A stretch of DNA of 64,000 nucleotides from Sphingobacterium bambusae (GTDB lineage: Bacteria; Bacteroidota; Bacteroidia; Sphingobacteriales; Sphingobacteriaceae): the NCBI RefSeq assembly GCF_033955345.1, contig NZ_CP138332.1, positions 5,394,001-5,458,000 of the forward strand, read 5' to 3'. The position numbers were made by a program, and so were the translations under genes. The notes beneath the pieces are model-generated. The model did no database searches. It was given only the letters and a program-made list of their open reading frames with translations, and was not told the origin of the DNA. This document shows, in pieces, positions 27,202 to 36,455 of this stretch; position 1 is the stretch's first letter; each line of letters begins with the position of its first letter.

Positions 27202-28593
27202 CTATTGGTATCCCAATAATTTCATCACCTGCTTGGAATTCTGCTCTTCACCAAACACTTCGTAATTAAATGTTTCATCGCGATTGCGACGCACTAAAAC
27301 GTGTTTCGGCGATGGTAACAAACAATGGTGGATACCGCCATATCCGCTAAGCACATCTTGGTAAGCACCAGTATGGAAAAAACCTAAATACTGTACCTTG
27401 CGGGTTTTTGGCATAAATACCGAGTTCATATGGGCTTCCTGATTGTAGTAATCTTGCCCATCACAGGTGATACCACCCAAGTTAACGCGCTCGTACTCCG
27501 AATCCCAATTGTTGATCGGTAGCAAAATATATTTTTGATTTAAGGCCCAAACGTCCGGAAGATTCGTAATAAAAGAACCGTCAATCATAAACCACTTTTC
27601 ACGATCGTTTTGTTGTTTACGCCCTAGCACCTTGTACAAGATACCGGAAGCTTCAGCTACCGTATACTTACCGAATTCAGTAATAATATCTGGTTCCATA
27701 ACTTCATGGTGCGCACAAATCTGTTTGATACGGTTCACAATTTCATTGACCATATACTCGTAATCAAAATCGTGCACCAAAGAATCCTTGAACGGCATAC
27801 CACCGCCAATATCCAAGGTATCCAAATCCGGATTTATCTTCTTGAATTTACAGTATAGGGTAACGTACTTCTCCAACTCATTCCAATAATAGGGCGTATC
27901 CGAAATACCGGAGTTGATGAAGAAATGCAATAACTTAACCTTGAAGTTTGGATTGTCAACGATTTTATTGTTATAAAAGTCGATGACATCCTCTTGGCGG
28001 ATACCAAGACGCGAGGTATAAAACTGCGAATCCGGTTGCTCTTCCGAGGCTATACGGATACCTAAGGCACAAGGTGCCTCCAGCTCAATCTCGTCATCGT
28101 AAAGATTAAACTCTTCCTTGTTGTCCAAAACGGGAATAATATTGGTATAACCATCATGGATCATATCAATGATATACTGTTTGTATTGGTAGGTTTTAAA
28201 GCCATTACAAATCACCGTAATATCTTTGGTTACTGTTCCTTGACGCTCCAATGAATCGATCATCGGCATGTCAAATGCCGAAGACGTTTCCAAGTGGATC
28301 TCGTTTTTCAAGGCCTCTTCAACAATATGTTTGAAGTGTGAAGATTTCGTACAATAGCAGTATTTGTAAGATCCGCGGTAGTTATGTTTCAAAATTGCTG
28401 TTTGAAACAAGATCTTTGCCTGCTGAATTTTTTTACTAACAATGGGTAAATAGGTAAAACGCAAGGGCGTGCCGTACGTCTCTATCATTTCCATCAAATT
28501 CAAATCGTGGAAGTACAATTCGTCATCGATAATCTCGAATCCGTCTTGTGGAAAACCAACACTTAAGTCAAGAAATTCCTGATAGCTCTGCAT
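27202..28593 (-). CDS. Fold-III PLP decarboxylase, probable arginine decarboxylase
   Basis: The 463-residue protein belongs to the Orn/Lys/Arg decarboxylase class with alanine-racemase fold. The PLP lysine is in YCTKSSHF near residue 84, the phosphate-binding loop in DIGGGMPF near 270, and TEFGKYTVAEASG near 310 replaces the usual EPGR. In Bacteroidota this 460-residue form is generally annotated as biosynthetic arginine decarboxylase, first step of agmatine and polyamine synthesis. The specificity is family inference; a diaminopimelate-decarboxylase-like role is less likely. It is divergent from argS. Confidence 0.75.
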   Translation of the reverse strand: MQSYQEFLDLSVGFPQDGFEIIDDELYFHDLNLMEMIETYGTPLRFTYLPIVSKKIQQAKILFQTAILKHNYRGSYKYCYCTKSSHFKHIVEEALKNEIHLETSSAFDMPMIDSLERQGTVTKDITVICNGFKTYQYKQYIIDMIHDGYTNIIPVLDNKEEFNLYDDEIELEAPCALGIRIASEEQPDSQFYTSRLGIRQEDVIDFYNNKIVDNPNFKVKLLHFFINSGISDTPYYWNELEKYVTLYCKFKKINPDLDTLDIGGGMPFKDSLVHDFDYEYMVNEIVNRIKQICAHHEVMEPDIITEFGKYTVAEASGILYKVLGRKQQNDREKWFMIDGSFITNLPDVWALNQKYILLPINNWDSEYERVNLGGITCDGQDYYNQEAHMNSVFMPKTRKVQYLGFFHTGAYQDVLSGYGGIHHCLLPSPKHVLVRRNRDETFNYEVFGEEQNSKQVMKLLGYQ

Positions 28594-28609
28594 TTTTTAT
28601 TATTTTTGG

Positions 28610-28617
28610 CAAAGATA
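28610..28617 (-). promoter_or_regulatory. -7 element of decarboxylase gene
   Basis: On the minus strand TATCTTTG matches TAnnTTTG, 17 bp before the start. I see no clear TTTG at the expected upstream distance. Confidence 0.4.
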
Positions 28618-28702
28618 TACTTTCGATATGAATACCTCGCTATGAGGCTTGATATTTTTAAGTTTCATTATCAGAAAGTTATAAAAATTACGAAATAATT
28701 AC

Positions 28703-30487
28703 ATGGCTTATTCTATCCAAAACAGGTTAATAACACAAACAATTGAAGCGGTAAAAGCGCTATACGATGCGTCGCTGCCCGAAACACAGGTGACTCTGCA
28801 AGAGACCCGCAAAGAGTTCGAGGGACATATCACGATCGTCGTGTTCCCGGTCACGCGTTTTTCAAAAAAATCGCCAGAGCAAACGGCTGAAGAAATTGGT
28901 ACTTGGCTTCGGGAGAACGTTCAGGAAATAGCGGCATTCAACGTCATAAAAGGGTTTTTGAATATCAGCCTTTCGGATAGCTATTGGATCGATTTGGTCA
29001 ATACCCAATTGATCGATCCTGCATTTGGAACCTTTCCTGCTAACGGCAAACGCCTCATGGTGGAATACAGCTCGCCGAATACCAACAAACCGCTGCATTT
29101 GGGCCACATTCGCAATAATCTCCTCGGCTACTCTGTCGCGGAGATTCTCAAAGCCTACGGTTACGATGTAGTGAAAGCCAATTTGGTAAACGACCGCGGT
29201 ATACATATATGTAAATCCATGCTCGCGTGGCTTAAATTTGGCCATGGCGAAACGCCGTCTTCTTCCGGCCTCAAGGGCGATCATTTGGTGGGTAAGTACT
29301 ACGTCATTTTTGACAAGGCCTACAAACAGGAGATTGATGCTTTAAAAGTAGAAGGACAAACGGAAGAGGAGGCGAAGAAAAATGCACCGCTGATCAAAGA
29401 GGCGCAACTTATGCTGCAGAAATGGGAGGCCGCAGACGAAGATGTTATCAATCTATGGAAAACCATGAACGGTTGGGTGTATGATGGCTTCGAAAAAACA
29501 TACAAGCAACTGGGTGTAGACTTTGATAAGTTTTATTACGAGTCGAACACCTACCTGTTGGGTAAGGACATTATTATCGAAGGACTGGAGAGCGGTGTGT
29601 TCTTCCGAAAAGAAGACAATTCGGTATGGATTGATCTTACGGACGAAGGACTGGACCAAAAGCTTGTGTTGCGTGCCGACGGAACTTCGGTCTACATCAC
29701 CCAAGATTTAGGTACTGCGCAGTTAAAGTACGACGAGTTCCAAATGGACGAGTCTATTTATGTGGTAGGCAATGAGCAAGACTATCATTTCAAGGTGTTG
29801 TTTCTTATCCTTAAAAAACTAGGCAAGTCTTGGGCTGAAGGCATGTTCCATTTATCCTACGGCATGGTAGATCTTCCCTCAGGAAAGATGAAGTCGAGGG
29901 AAGGAACGGTGGTGGATGCAGACGACCTGATGAACGAGATGATCGAGACGGCGAAAGCGCGCACCGAAGAACTAGGGAAAACAGAAGGCTTGTCGGAAGA
30001 AGAGAAAGCCCTGCTTTACGACACGATAGGGATGGGTGCTTTAAAATATTTCTTGTTGAAAGTCGATCCTAAAAAACGCCTGTTGTTTGATCCTGCAGAA
30101 TCGGTGGATTTTCAAGGACATACCGGTCCGTTTATACAATATACGCATGCACGTATCAAATCGGTATTGCGCAAGGCTGACTTCGAGATCAGCCACGCTT
30201 CGGCAATCCCGGCATCCCTTTCGTCCTATGAGCAGGACCTCGTACAGGGATTGAGCAGCTACCCGCAGGTATTGGAGGCTTCGGCCAAAGAGTTTTCGCC
30301 CGCGCAACTGGCAAATTATGCCTACGAAATTGCCAAGCTCTACAATAAATTCTATCACGAAGAAACGATCTTGAAGGCCGAAGATGCAGATGTCAAGACC
30401 TTTCGCTTACATCTCTCAGCCGTGGCTGCAAAGATCATTGCGGAAAGTATGCGTTTGTTAGGTATTCAGGTTCCAGAAAGAATGTAA
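28703..30487 (+). CDS. argS: Arginyl-tRNA synthetase
   Basis: ArgS (594 residues) charges tRNA-Arg. The N-terminal tRNA-recognition domain (about 1-110) precedes the class I core with the HIGH motif as HLGH in NKPLHLGHIRNN near 134-137. The KMSKS-like loop is SGKMKSREGT near 397, and the C-terminal DALR helical bundle begins about 475. Length is typical. Gfo/Idh/MocA and flavoprotein genes follow within 1-2 bp, so the three form one operon. Confidence 0.98.
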   Translation: MAYSIQNRLITQTIEAVKALYDASLPETQVTLQETRKEFEGHITIVVFPVTRFSKKSPEQTAEEIGTWLRENVQEIAAFNVIKGFLNISLSDSYWIDLVNTQLIDPAFGTFPANGKRLMVEYSSPNTNKPLHLGHIRNNLLGYSVAEILKAYGYDVVKANLVNDRGIHICKSMLAWLKFGHGETPSSSGLKGDHLVGKYYVIFDKAYKQEIDALKVEGQTEEEAKKNAPLIKEAQLMLQKWEAADEDVINLWKTMNGWVYDGFEKTYKQLGVDFDKFYYESNTYLLGKDIIIEGLESGVFFRKEDNSVWIDLTDEGLDQKLVLRADGTSVYITQDLGTAQLKYDEFQMDESIYVVGNEQDYHFKVLFLILKKLGKSWAEGMFHLSYGMVDLPSGKMKSREGTVVDADDLMNEMIETAKARTEELGKTEGLSEEEKALLYDTIGMGALKYFLLKVDPKKRLLFDPAESVDFQGHTGPFIQYTHARIKSVLRKADFEISHASAIPASLSSYEQDLVQGLSSYPQVLEASAKEFSPAQLANYAYEIAKLYNKFYHEETILKAEDADVKTFRLHLSAVAAKIIAESMRLLGIQVPERM

Positions 30488-30488
30488 T

Positions 30489-31565
30489 ATGAAAAAATAT
30501 AAAGTTGGGCTTATCGGTTTTTCGATTGGCGGGCAAGTATTCCATGCGCCGTTCATCATAGGAACCCCCGGTTTGGAGCTCTATAAGGTTACCGCGAGAA
30601 AAGCTGAACAAAAACAGCTCTTACAGGAACGGTATCCACAAGCAATAGCGGTGGAAAGTGCAGATGACATCATCAACGATGAGCTTGTAGATCTTGTGGT
30701 CGTGGCCACTTCAAACGATGTGCATTATAAATTGACGAAACAAGCTTTAGAAGCTGGCAAGCATGTGGTGGTCGAGAAGCCTTTTACCAATACCACCGCT
30801 GAAGCCGATGAATTGATTGCTTTAGCGCAGGAAAAAGGTCTTTTGTTAACCGTGCATCACAATGCTCGTTTCCATTCGGATTTTAAAACCGTTAAAAAGA
30901 TCATCAACTCGGAAGTATTGGGCCCTTTAGTTAATTATGAAGCGCGGTATGATCGGTTTCGCAATTTTCTACGTGTAGGTGCTTGGCGAGAAGAAGATTT
31001 GCCCGGCTCGGGCATACATTACGATCTCGGCGCCCACCTATTGGATCAGGCACTCCAACTTTTCGGTGCTCCCAATTGGATCTTTGCCGACCTTCGTCGA
31101 CAACGTGAAGGTGCGAAAGCGGTTGACGATTTCGAGTTTATCCTCAGTTACGCGAAGCTTAAAGTCTCGCTGAAAGGGCAGATGTTGGCCAAAGAAGCTA
31201 CAGCTCGCTATGCATTATACGGCTGGAACGGCTCCTTTGTAAAACCTGGTACCGACCCGCAGGAAGAACTTCTGCGCGCAGGTGTCTTCCCACACGAACA
31301 GAACAACTGGGGGGCTGAATCCCCAGAAACGTATGGTCGATTGGCTTTATCGAAAGATGGCCATGATAGCAACGAGACGGTAGCGAGCGAGCGGGGTAGC
31401 GGACCAGATTTCTATCAGAATGTGCTGGATGCCCTGCAGGGGCAAGATAGCTTGCACGTAACCGCAGCGCAGGCGCGTGACGTCATCCGACTGCTGGAGG
31501 CTGCAGAGCAATCGTGGCAAGAAAAACGTGCCATTGCCCTTGATGGCGAATTAAAAGCTTACTAG
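30489..31565 (+). CDS. Gfo/Idh/MocA family oxidoreductase
   Basis: The 358-residue NAD(P)-dependent dehydrogenase has an N-terminal Rossmann fold (VGLIGFSIGGQVFHAPF), the family's EKP motif in VVVEKPFTNT near 96-99, and a C-terminal alpha/beta catalytic domain with GSGIHYDLGAHLLDQ near 178, where the aspartate and histidine are the usual catalytic pair. Substrates of the family are sugars, inositols or similar; none can be chosen here. It begins 1 bp after argS and abuts the next gene. Confidence 0.92.
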   Translation: MKKYKVGLIGFSIGGQVFHAPFIIGTPGLELYKVTARKAEQKQLLQERYPQAIAVESADDIINDELVDLVVVATSNDVHYKLTKQALEAGKHVVVEKPFTNTTAEADELIALAQEKGLLLTVHHNARFHSDFKTVKKIINSEVLGPLVNYEARYDRFRNFLRVGAWREEDLPGSGIHYDLGAHLLDQALQLFGAPNWIFADLRRQREGAKAVDDFEFILSYAKLKVSLKGQMLAKEATARYALYGWNGSFVKPGTDPQEELLRAGVFPHEQNNWGAESPETYGRLALSKDGHDSNETVASERGSGPDFYQNVLDALQGQDSLHVTAAQARDVIRLLEAAEQSWQEKRAIALDGELKAY

Positions 31566-32759
31566 ATGGAGTATGATGCGCTGGTTATAGGAGGTGGTGC
31601 CTGCGGGTTGATGTGCGCTGCGCAAGCCGGCCTTCTTGGAAAGCGGACATTGGTATTGGAGAAAAATGATAAGGTCGGAGCGAAGATCTTAATTTCCGGT
31701 GGTGGACGTTGCAACTACACCAATCTGCATACAGATATTGAAAATTTTGTATCCGAAAACCCCGCCTTCCTTCGTGCAGCGTTTGCCCAATGGACCGTGG
31801 ATGATACTATTGACTTTTTTAAACAGCATGGGCAGATTACGGGCGAGGAAAAGACGTTAGGACAGCTCTTTCCGAAATCCAACAAGGCGAAAGATATTGT
31901 TGCTGTTTTCACCAAACTGATGTATGAAACGGGTCAGGATGTTTGGTTGAATACAGAAGTGAAATCCGTTTCGCTCGTCGATGATGGATATGCTGTAGTG
32001 GTTGTAAAGGCAGGAAAGGAAAAGACGTTGCGTGCCAAAAAAGTCGTTTTCGCATCTGGCGGCCTACCTGTTGCCAAGCTAGGCGCTTCCGATTTCGCTA
32101 TCCGAACGGCTAAAAAACTGGGATTGAAAGTCGTCGATACCGCAGCAGCGCTGGTGCCCCTAACCATCACCGGAAAGGGTGCACCTTGGTATGCCTCCTT
32201 GGCTGGGAATGCTGTTTTTTCGCGCGTCTACAACGACAAGATCGCTTTCGAAGAAAACATCCTCTTCACACACTGGGGGCTTAGCGGCCCAGCCATTTTG
32301 CAGATTTCTTCGTATTGGCGGGCAGGAGAGTCTTTCACAATTAATCTACTGCCCACGGCGGATATGGATACGCTTATCAAAGGCGAGCGCAATGAAGGAG
32401 GGAAGCGCACGGTGAGCCAATTGCTGCAACCCTATTTTACGCGTAAGCTCGTCGATGCTCTTGGTAAATTTCTACCGCTGGAACTGAAGATTGCCTCCCT
32501 AAGCAAGGCCGATGCCAAGCTCGTTGCCGACACGATACACCGCTTTCAGGTAAAACCTGCCGGTGACAAAGGTTATGACAAGGCGGAAGTCATGCGCGGC
32601 GGTGTTTCTACCGATGAGTTGCATTCCAAGAACTTGGAAAGTAAGAAATTCAAGGGACTTTATTTTGCTGGCGAAGCGGTGGATGTCACCGGATGGCTCG
32701 GAGGTTTTAATTTTCAATGGGCTTGGGCTTCGGGCTATCTCATTGCGCAAGACCTATAG
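31566..32759 (+). CDS. HI0933/BaiN-like FAD-dependent oxidoreductase
   Basis: The 397-residue flavoprotein has an FAD-binding dinucleotide fold (ALVIGGGACGLMCAAQAGL), the KVGAKILISGGGRCNYTN block typical of this family, and a C-terminal return to the FAD site (KGLYFAGEAVDVTG and GGFNFQWAWASGYLIAQ). Family members are putative NAD(P)/FAD oxidoreductases; most have no proven substrate. It directly abuts the Gfo/Idh/MocA gene and is last in the argS unit. Confidence 0.92.
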   Translation: MEYDALVIGGGACGLMCAAQAGLLGKRTLVLEKNDKVGAKILISGGGRCNYTNLHTDIENFVSENPAFLRAAFAQWTVDDTIDFFKQHGQITGEEKTLGQLFPKSNKAKDIVAVFTKLMYETGQDVWLNTEVKSVSLVDDGYAVVVVKAGKEKTLRAKKVVFASGGLPVAKLGASDFAIRTAKKLGLKVVDTAAALVPLTITGKGAPWYASLAGNAVFSRVYNDKIAFEENILFTHWGLSGPAILQISSYWRAGESFTINLLPTADMDTLIKGERNEGGKRTVSQLLQPYFTRKLVDALGKFLPLELKIASLSKADAKLVADTIHRFQVKPAGDKGYDKAEVMRGGVSTDELHSKNLESKKFKGLYFAGEAVDVTGWLGGFNFQWAWASGYLIAQDL

Positions 32760-32823
32760 CCGCACATTCCGCTCGCGCCATTTTTTTAACTGTCCTAGAT
32801 AAACAACTACAAATCTTAGGCTG

Positions 32824-32857
32824 CTTGCAGGCATTAAGCTGAAAAATATTACCTTTG
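32824..32857 (+). promoter_or_regulatory. Promoter of RNase P RNA
   Basis: CTTG at 32824-32827, 22-base spacer, TACCTTTG at 32850-32857. The RNA 5' end is expected a few bases downstream, matching the first helix strand at 32862. Confidence 0.5.
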
Positions 32858-32861
32858 CAGC

Positions 32862-33247
32862 AGAAGCAAACTGGTTCTATCGCTGTCCTATTGATAGGAA
32901 AGAGGAAAGTCCGGGCAACATAGAGCGACACGCTTCCTAACGGGAAGGCTTCCGGACTCCGGGAGACAGAAAGTGCCACAGAAAATATACCGCTCCGCGC
33001 AAGTGGAGTAAGGGTGAAAATGTGAGGTAAGAGCTCACGGTCTTGTATGGCAACATGCATTACGGTAAACCTCGTGTGTTGAAAAACCAAATAGGTTGCG
33101 AAAATCGAAGGCTGCTCGTCTTCTGCCGCCTCGGTGGCGTTCGCAATGGGTAGGTTGATGGAGCCTGCGTGCGAATGCAGGCCTAGATAAATGATAGAAA
33201 TCCTGCAAAGGATACAGAACCCGGCTTACAAGGTTTGCTTCTTTTTT
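32862..33247 (+). ncRNA. rnpB: RNase P RNA, bacterial class A
   Basis: The catalytic RNA of RNase P trims tRNA 5' leaders. Conserved regions appear in order: GAGGAAAGTCCGGGC near 32901, AGGGTGAAAATGTGAGGTAAG near 33012 leading into AGCTCAC, CGGTAAACCTCG near 33063, and AGATAAATGAT through ACAGAACCCGGCTTA near 33184-33229. The terminal helix pairs AGAAGCAAAC (32862-32871) with GTTTGCTTCT (33233-33242), followed by a T-tract ending the transcript. No protein is encoded here. Confidence 0.96.
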
Positions 33248-33301
33248 GTAAATTGTTCCGTTATTTACTATTTTGTTTGACTATTACCAAGAAGAAATTA
33301 T

Positions 33302-34690
33302 ATGACAACAATCCTGATTATCGACGATGAGCGCCCAATACGGAGTTCGCTGCGTGATATATTAGAGTATGAAGACTACAAAGTCCTGGACGTGGATAAC
33401 GGACTAGAAGGATTGGAAGTGCTGAAGAAGGAAAAGATCGATTTGGTACTCTGCGATATCAAAATGAACAAGATGGATGGCATGGAAGTGCTTACCGCCT
33501 CGCAGGAGATCACGGATACGCCTTTCATCATGATATCCGGTCATGGTACCATTGAGACAGCTGTGGAAGCAGCACGTCGCGGTGCTTACGATTTCTTGGA
33601 AAAGCCGCTAGACCTCAACCGACTGCTTATTACCGTTCGTAATGCGCTCGAAAAAGGTACTTTGGTAAAAGAAACGAAGGTGCTGAAGAAAAAAGTGTCT
33701 AAGACAAAAGAAATTCTTGGCGCTTCATCTGGTATTAGTTTGATTAAGGAAACCATCGAACGCGTAGCGCCAACAGAAGCCCGCGTGTTGGTGACAGGTG
33801 AAAACGGATCCGGAAAGGAGCTTGTTGCACGTTGGTTGCATGAAAAATCCAACAGATCGAGCTCACCGCTCGTCGAGGTGAACTGTGCCGCTATCCCTTC
33901 AGAACTTATCGAATCCGAACTTTTTGGACACGAGAAAGGATCCTTCACATCGGCTGTAAAACAGCGTATAGGGAAGTTCGAGCAAGCAAATAATGGTACC
34001 TTGTTTTTGGACGAGATTGGCGACATGAGCTTATCCGCTCAGGCGAAGGTGTTGCGTGCACTACAAGAAAGCAAGATCACACGTGTTGGTGGCGAAAAAG
34101 AACTTGACGTTAATGTGCGTGTTATCGCGGCAACCAATAAAGATTTGTTGAAGGAAATAGAAGCAGGCAACTTCCGTATGGACCTTTACCATCGCCTCAG
34201 CGTTATATTAATCCATGTGCCTTCCTTGAACGAGCGTTCAGATGATATTCCGATTATTGCAACGAGTTTCTGTGAAGAGATTTGTGGCGACTACAATATT
34301 CCAACGAAGGAAATCACCCCAACGGCTATGCAGGCCTTGCAGGCGCTTCCTTGGACAGGTAATATCCGAGAATTACGTAATATGATTGAACGTCTGGTTA
34401 TCTTGAGTGATAAAAAGATTACCGATAGAGATGTGAGCCTTTATGCGAACCCGTCGAGCAGTCAGCCAAATGTTGTAACCACTCCAACGGAGACTAAAAA
34501 TGGAAATGGATTTAACTTCGATCGTTTTGAATCCTTTCAAGACTTTAAGGATCATGCAGAGAAAGAGTATATCAACTTCAAACTTGATAAGAATGCTTGG
34601 AACGTATCTAAGACAGCCGATGAAATTGGTATCCAACGTAGTCATTTATACCATAAGATTGAGAAATTTGGACTCAAGCGAGCAGATTAA
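33302..34690 (+). CDS. NtrC-family sigma-54-dependent response regulator
   Basis: The 462-residue regulator has a receiver domain (1-115, phosphoacceptor Asp in VLCDIKMNKMDG near 53). The AAA+ domain (about 145-375) has Walker A GENGSGKE, Walker B LFLDEIGDM and arginine finger region. The C-terminal Fis-type helix-turn-helix (NVSKTADEIGIQRSHLYHKI) binds DNA. The sigma-54 contact loop GAFTGA reads GSFTSA near 213-218. No histidine kinase is adjacent, so it is an orphan within the window. It is monocistronic with its own terminator. Confidence 0.94.
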   Translation: MTTILIIDDERPIRSSLRDILEYEDYKVLDVDNGLEGLEVLKKEKIDLVLCDIKMNKMDGMEVLTASQEITDTPFIMISGHGTIETAVEAARRGAYDFLEKPLDLNRLLITVRNALEKGTLVKETKVLKKKVSKTKEILGASSGISLIKETIERVAPTEARVLVTGENGSGKELVARWLHEKSNRSSSPLVEVNCAAIPSELIESELFGHEKGSFTSAVKQRIGKFEQANNGTLFLDEIGDMSLSAQAKVLRALQESKITRVGGEKELDVNVRVIAATNKDLLKEIEAGNFRMDLYHRLSVILIHVPSLNERSDDIPIIATSFCEEICGDYNIPTKEITPTAMQALQALPWTGNIRELRNMIERLVILSDKKITDRDVSLYANPSSSQPNVVTTPTETKNGNGFNFDRFESFQDFKDHAEKEYINFKLDKNAWNVSKTADEIGIQRSHLYHKIEKFGLKRAD

Positions 34691-34727
34691 AAGAAAAGGC
34701 CAGAAAAAATTTCCGGCCTTTTCTTTT
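34689..34727. terminator. Terminator after response regulator gene
   Basis: Perfect 13-bp arms AAAAGAAAAGGCC and GGCCTTTTCTTTT. It is A-rich on one side and T-rich on the other, so it can also stop the convergent small membrane-protein gene, whose stop codon it touches. Confidence 0.85.
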
Positions 34728-34911
34728 AATCATTAAATTTTCGTTTTTGCCTACGATAAAGCACAATGATAATAATGATCAAAAGTATGACTCCAAGTAT
34801 AATAGCTGCAGTGGGCGAGGTTTCATGAGACGCCGCTGCAATATGTCTTGATTGAGCTTGCACAGCAACTGATAAGTAACTGAATAAAATTAAAAACCCC
34901 ACTTTTCTCAT
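34726..34911 (-). CDS. Small exported single-span membrane protein
   Basis: The 61-residue product has an N-terminal signal-like segment ending VQAQ near 20, a short polar stretch, one very hydrophobic helix (IILGVILLIIIIIVLYRR, about 37-54) and a basic cytoplasmic tail (RRQKRKFND). No family is known to me. Its 3' end touches the response regulator's terminator. The pattern signal-helix-basic tail and a clean start argue it is real. Confidence 0.55.
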   Translation of the reverse strand: MRKVGFLILFSYLSVAVQAQSRHIAAASHETSPTAAIILGVILLIIIIIVLYRRQKRKFND

Positions 34912-35067
34912 AACTTATTTGTTTAAAAAATTTATAATTTAGTTAATATAACCATTTTTGTTAACCAATCCAAATATTGCTTTACAAATTTCGCGCCCAT
35001 TTCGTGAAATCGTGTTAAAACTTTGTGAAATATCGTTTAAGCTTTCTAAAAGTAGCTTTTTAAAGGA

Positions 35068-35910
35068 TCAATCTACCCGAACCGGGCTTCGCACCAGCTC
35101 TTCGGCCTCTTGAATGATCTGCTTTTGTTTGGCCACATCGATGCTTAGATGTTGGAGAAACTTGGGTATGTCCAATAAATCACGCACCAGTATACATTCA
35201 TTTTTTAATAGCGTAGCTTTTTCTTCATCTTTTAAGGTCGTTAGGCAGGTTACCGGGTAAAGACCGTTGTCATCTACACGAACTTTGATGCTTGCCGCAC
35301 TGGGGTAATCCCAAGACAGTAAATTTAAGTTGTAATAGCTGCCAAAGGATTTTGCATCAGCCGTCAAATAGGCATTGGTTACAAGCCAGCCTGTGGTGAA
35401 TTCTTGCGAGCGGCCGAAAAAAGTAAAGGGTAAGCGGCGTATGTCCGTTACGCGCGACATGAAGTACATGGGCGTCGTTACGGAGATTTTGGCGTCCACG
35501 TCGTTTCTAAACTTGCACTCTATAGCCAACAGCTCTTTCCCTTTACTCGCGACTACATCGATCTCATGTGTCACCGCATGCCCTTTCACCAGTTGACTGG
35601 TCGTCGTTTCGTATCCATCGTCGGCAAAGAGCTTGGCGATCCAGCGTTCGAAATAGAAGCCTTCTGGCCCGAGCTCCCGCAGCGCCTTTTTTAAGCTGTA
35701 CCGCGCCGCGTATGCGCCTCGATGTATCTTGAGGCAATCGAAGGCCAATTCGTAGAGCTCGCGCGTGCTGATACCATCGTACAGGTGGCTCTGGATATCG
35801 CGATACACGCGGTCAACCTGCTCATTTGTTGCGCCAGAACGGGATAAGGAATGACGTAAACTATCGGGGTTGAAGGGAACCAATTCACCGGAATATTTCT
35901 TTACTCGCAT
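35068..35910 (-). CDS. ATP-cone domain fused to PD-(D/E)XK (Mrr-like) nuclease domain
   Basis: The 280-residue protein starts with an ATP-cone-like module (about 1-88: KKYSGELVPFNPDSLRHSLSRSGAT), the nucleotide-sensing domain known from ribonucleotide reductase and NrdR. From about 90 to 200 it resembles an Mrr/Holliday-resolvase-type nuclease. Candidate catalytic residues are the acidic residue in FERWIAKLF, Asp in HEIDVVAS near 113, and ECK in LAIECKFRN near 127-129. The remaining 80 residues are unassigned. It could be a nucleotide-regulated DNA nuclease; this is inference. It is monocistronic. Confidence 0.75.
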   Translation of the reverse strand: MRVKKYSGELVPFNPDSLRHSLSRSGATNEQVDRVYRDIQSHLYDGISTRELYELAFDCLKIHRGAYAARYSLKKALRELGPEGFYFERWIAKLFADDGYETTTSQLVKGHAVTHEIDVVASKGKELLAIECKFRNDVDAKISVTTPMYFMSRVTDIRRLPFTFFGRSQEFTTGWLVTNAYLTADAKSFGSYYNLNLLSWDYPSAASIKVRVDDNGLYPVTCLTTLKDEEKATLLKNECILVRDLLDIPKFLQHLSIDVAKQKQIIQEAEELVRSPVRVD

Positions 35911-35993
35911 AATCAGAATTTAGATCATCGATTTACGAAAAAAAACCATGTATTGCAAGTCCCTTAAAACATTTTGAAAGCGCCGACTGTTAT

Positions 35994-36317
35994 ATGAACA
36001 AAACTAATGTTATGGGAATTGTAGATCTAGCTTTCAACAAAGTGAAAGAAAAAATTGATGAAGCCTGTGCACACGGCGAGATATCCGATTCAGAACGTGT
36101 TCTGTCCGTTGTGGCTGGCGGCTTTATCTTGGCCTTCAGCATTAAGCGTGTCTTTAAAAGTCCATTGACCGCCATATCAGGGCTAACGCTGGGCAGCGCG
36201 TTGCTTACCCGTGGTATTACCGGCAATTGCCCGATCAAGGGAGCATTAGATAGCAACGAAGTGCTGGATATCGATAAAAACATTACCGTGATCGAACATC
36301 GACATGTGGTCAAGTAA
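35994..36317 (+). CDS. DUF2892-like (YgaP-type) membrane protein
   Basis: The 107-residue protein carries a DUF2892-like segment: SERVLSVVAGGFILAFSIKR, then SPLTAISGLTLGSALLTRGITGNCPI, giving two hydrophobic helices with the typical GxCPxxxAL ending at about 80-86. An amphipathic helix of about 35 residues precedes it and a polar tail follows. In other bacteria the module occurs alone or fused to rhodanese in YgaP. Function unknown. Own terminator at 36346. Confidence 0.75.
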   Translation: MNKTNVMGIVDLAFNKVKEKIDEACAHGEISDSERVLSVVAGGFILAFSIKRVFKSPLTAISGLTLGSALLTRGITGNCPIKGALDSNEVLDIDKNITVIEHRHVVK

Positions 36318-36345
36318 AAATAGCTAGCAGGTCAAATATGAAATT

Positions 36346-36380
36346 AGCCGGTCCAAAAAATTTTGGCCGGCTTTTATTTT
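36346..36380 (+). terminator. Terminator after DUF2892 gene
   Basis: Arms AGCCGGTCCAAAA and TTTTGGCCGGCT pair with a single bulged base, then a TTTTATTTT tract. Confidence 0.8.
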
Positions 36381-36455
36381 GCATGCTGTTTTGACGACTT
36401 GCAGCTTTAAAGTACAGTAGAATTTACTAGTTTTACTAAGATCATAATGTAAAAC

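Noticed and set aside
32740..33090. 116-codon minus-strand frame across rnpB
   Set aside because: Antisense to the conserved RNase P RNA core.
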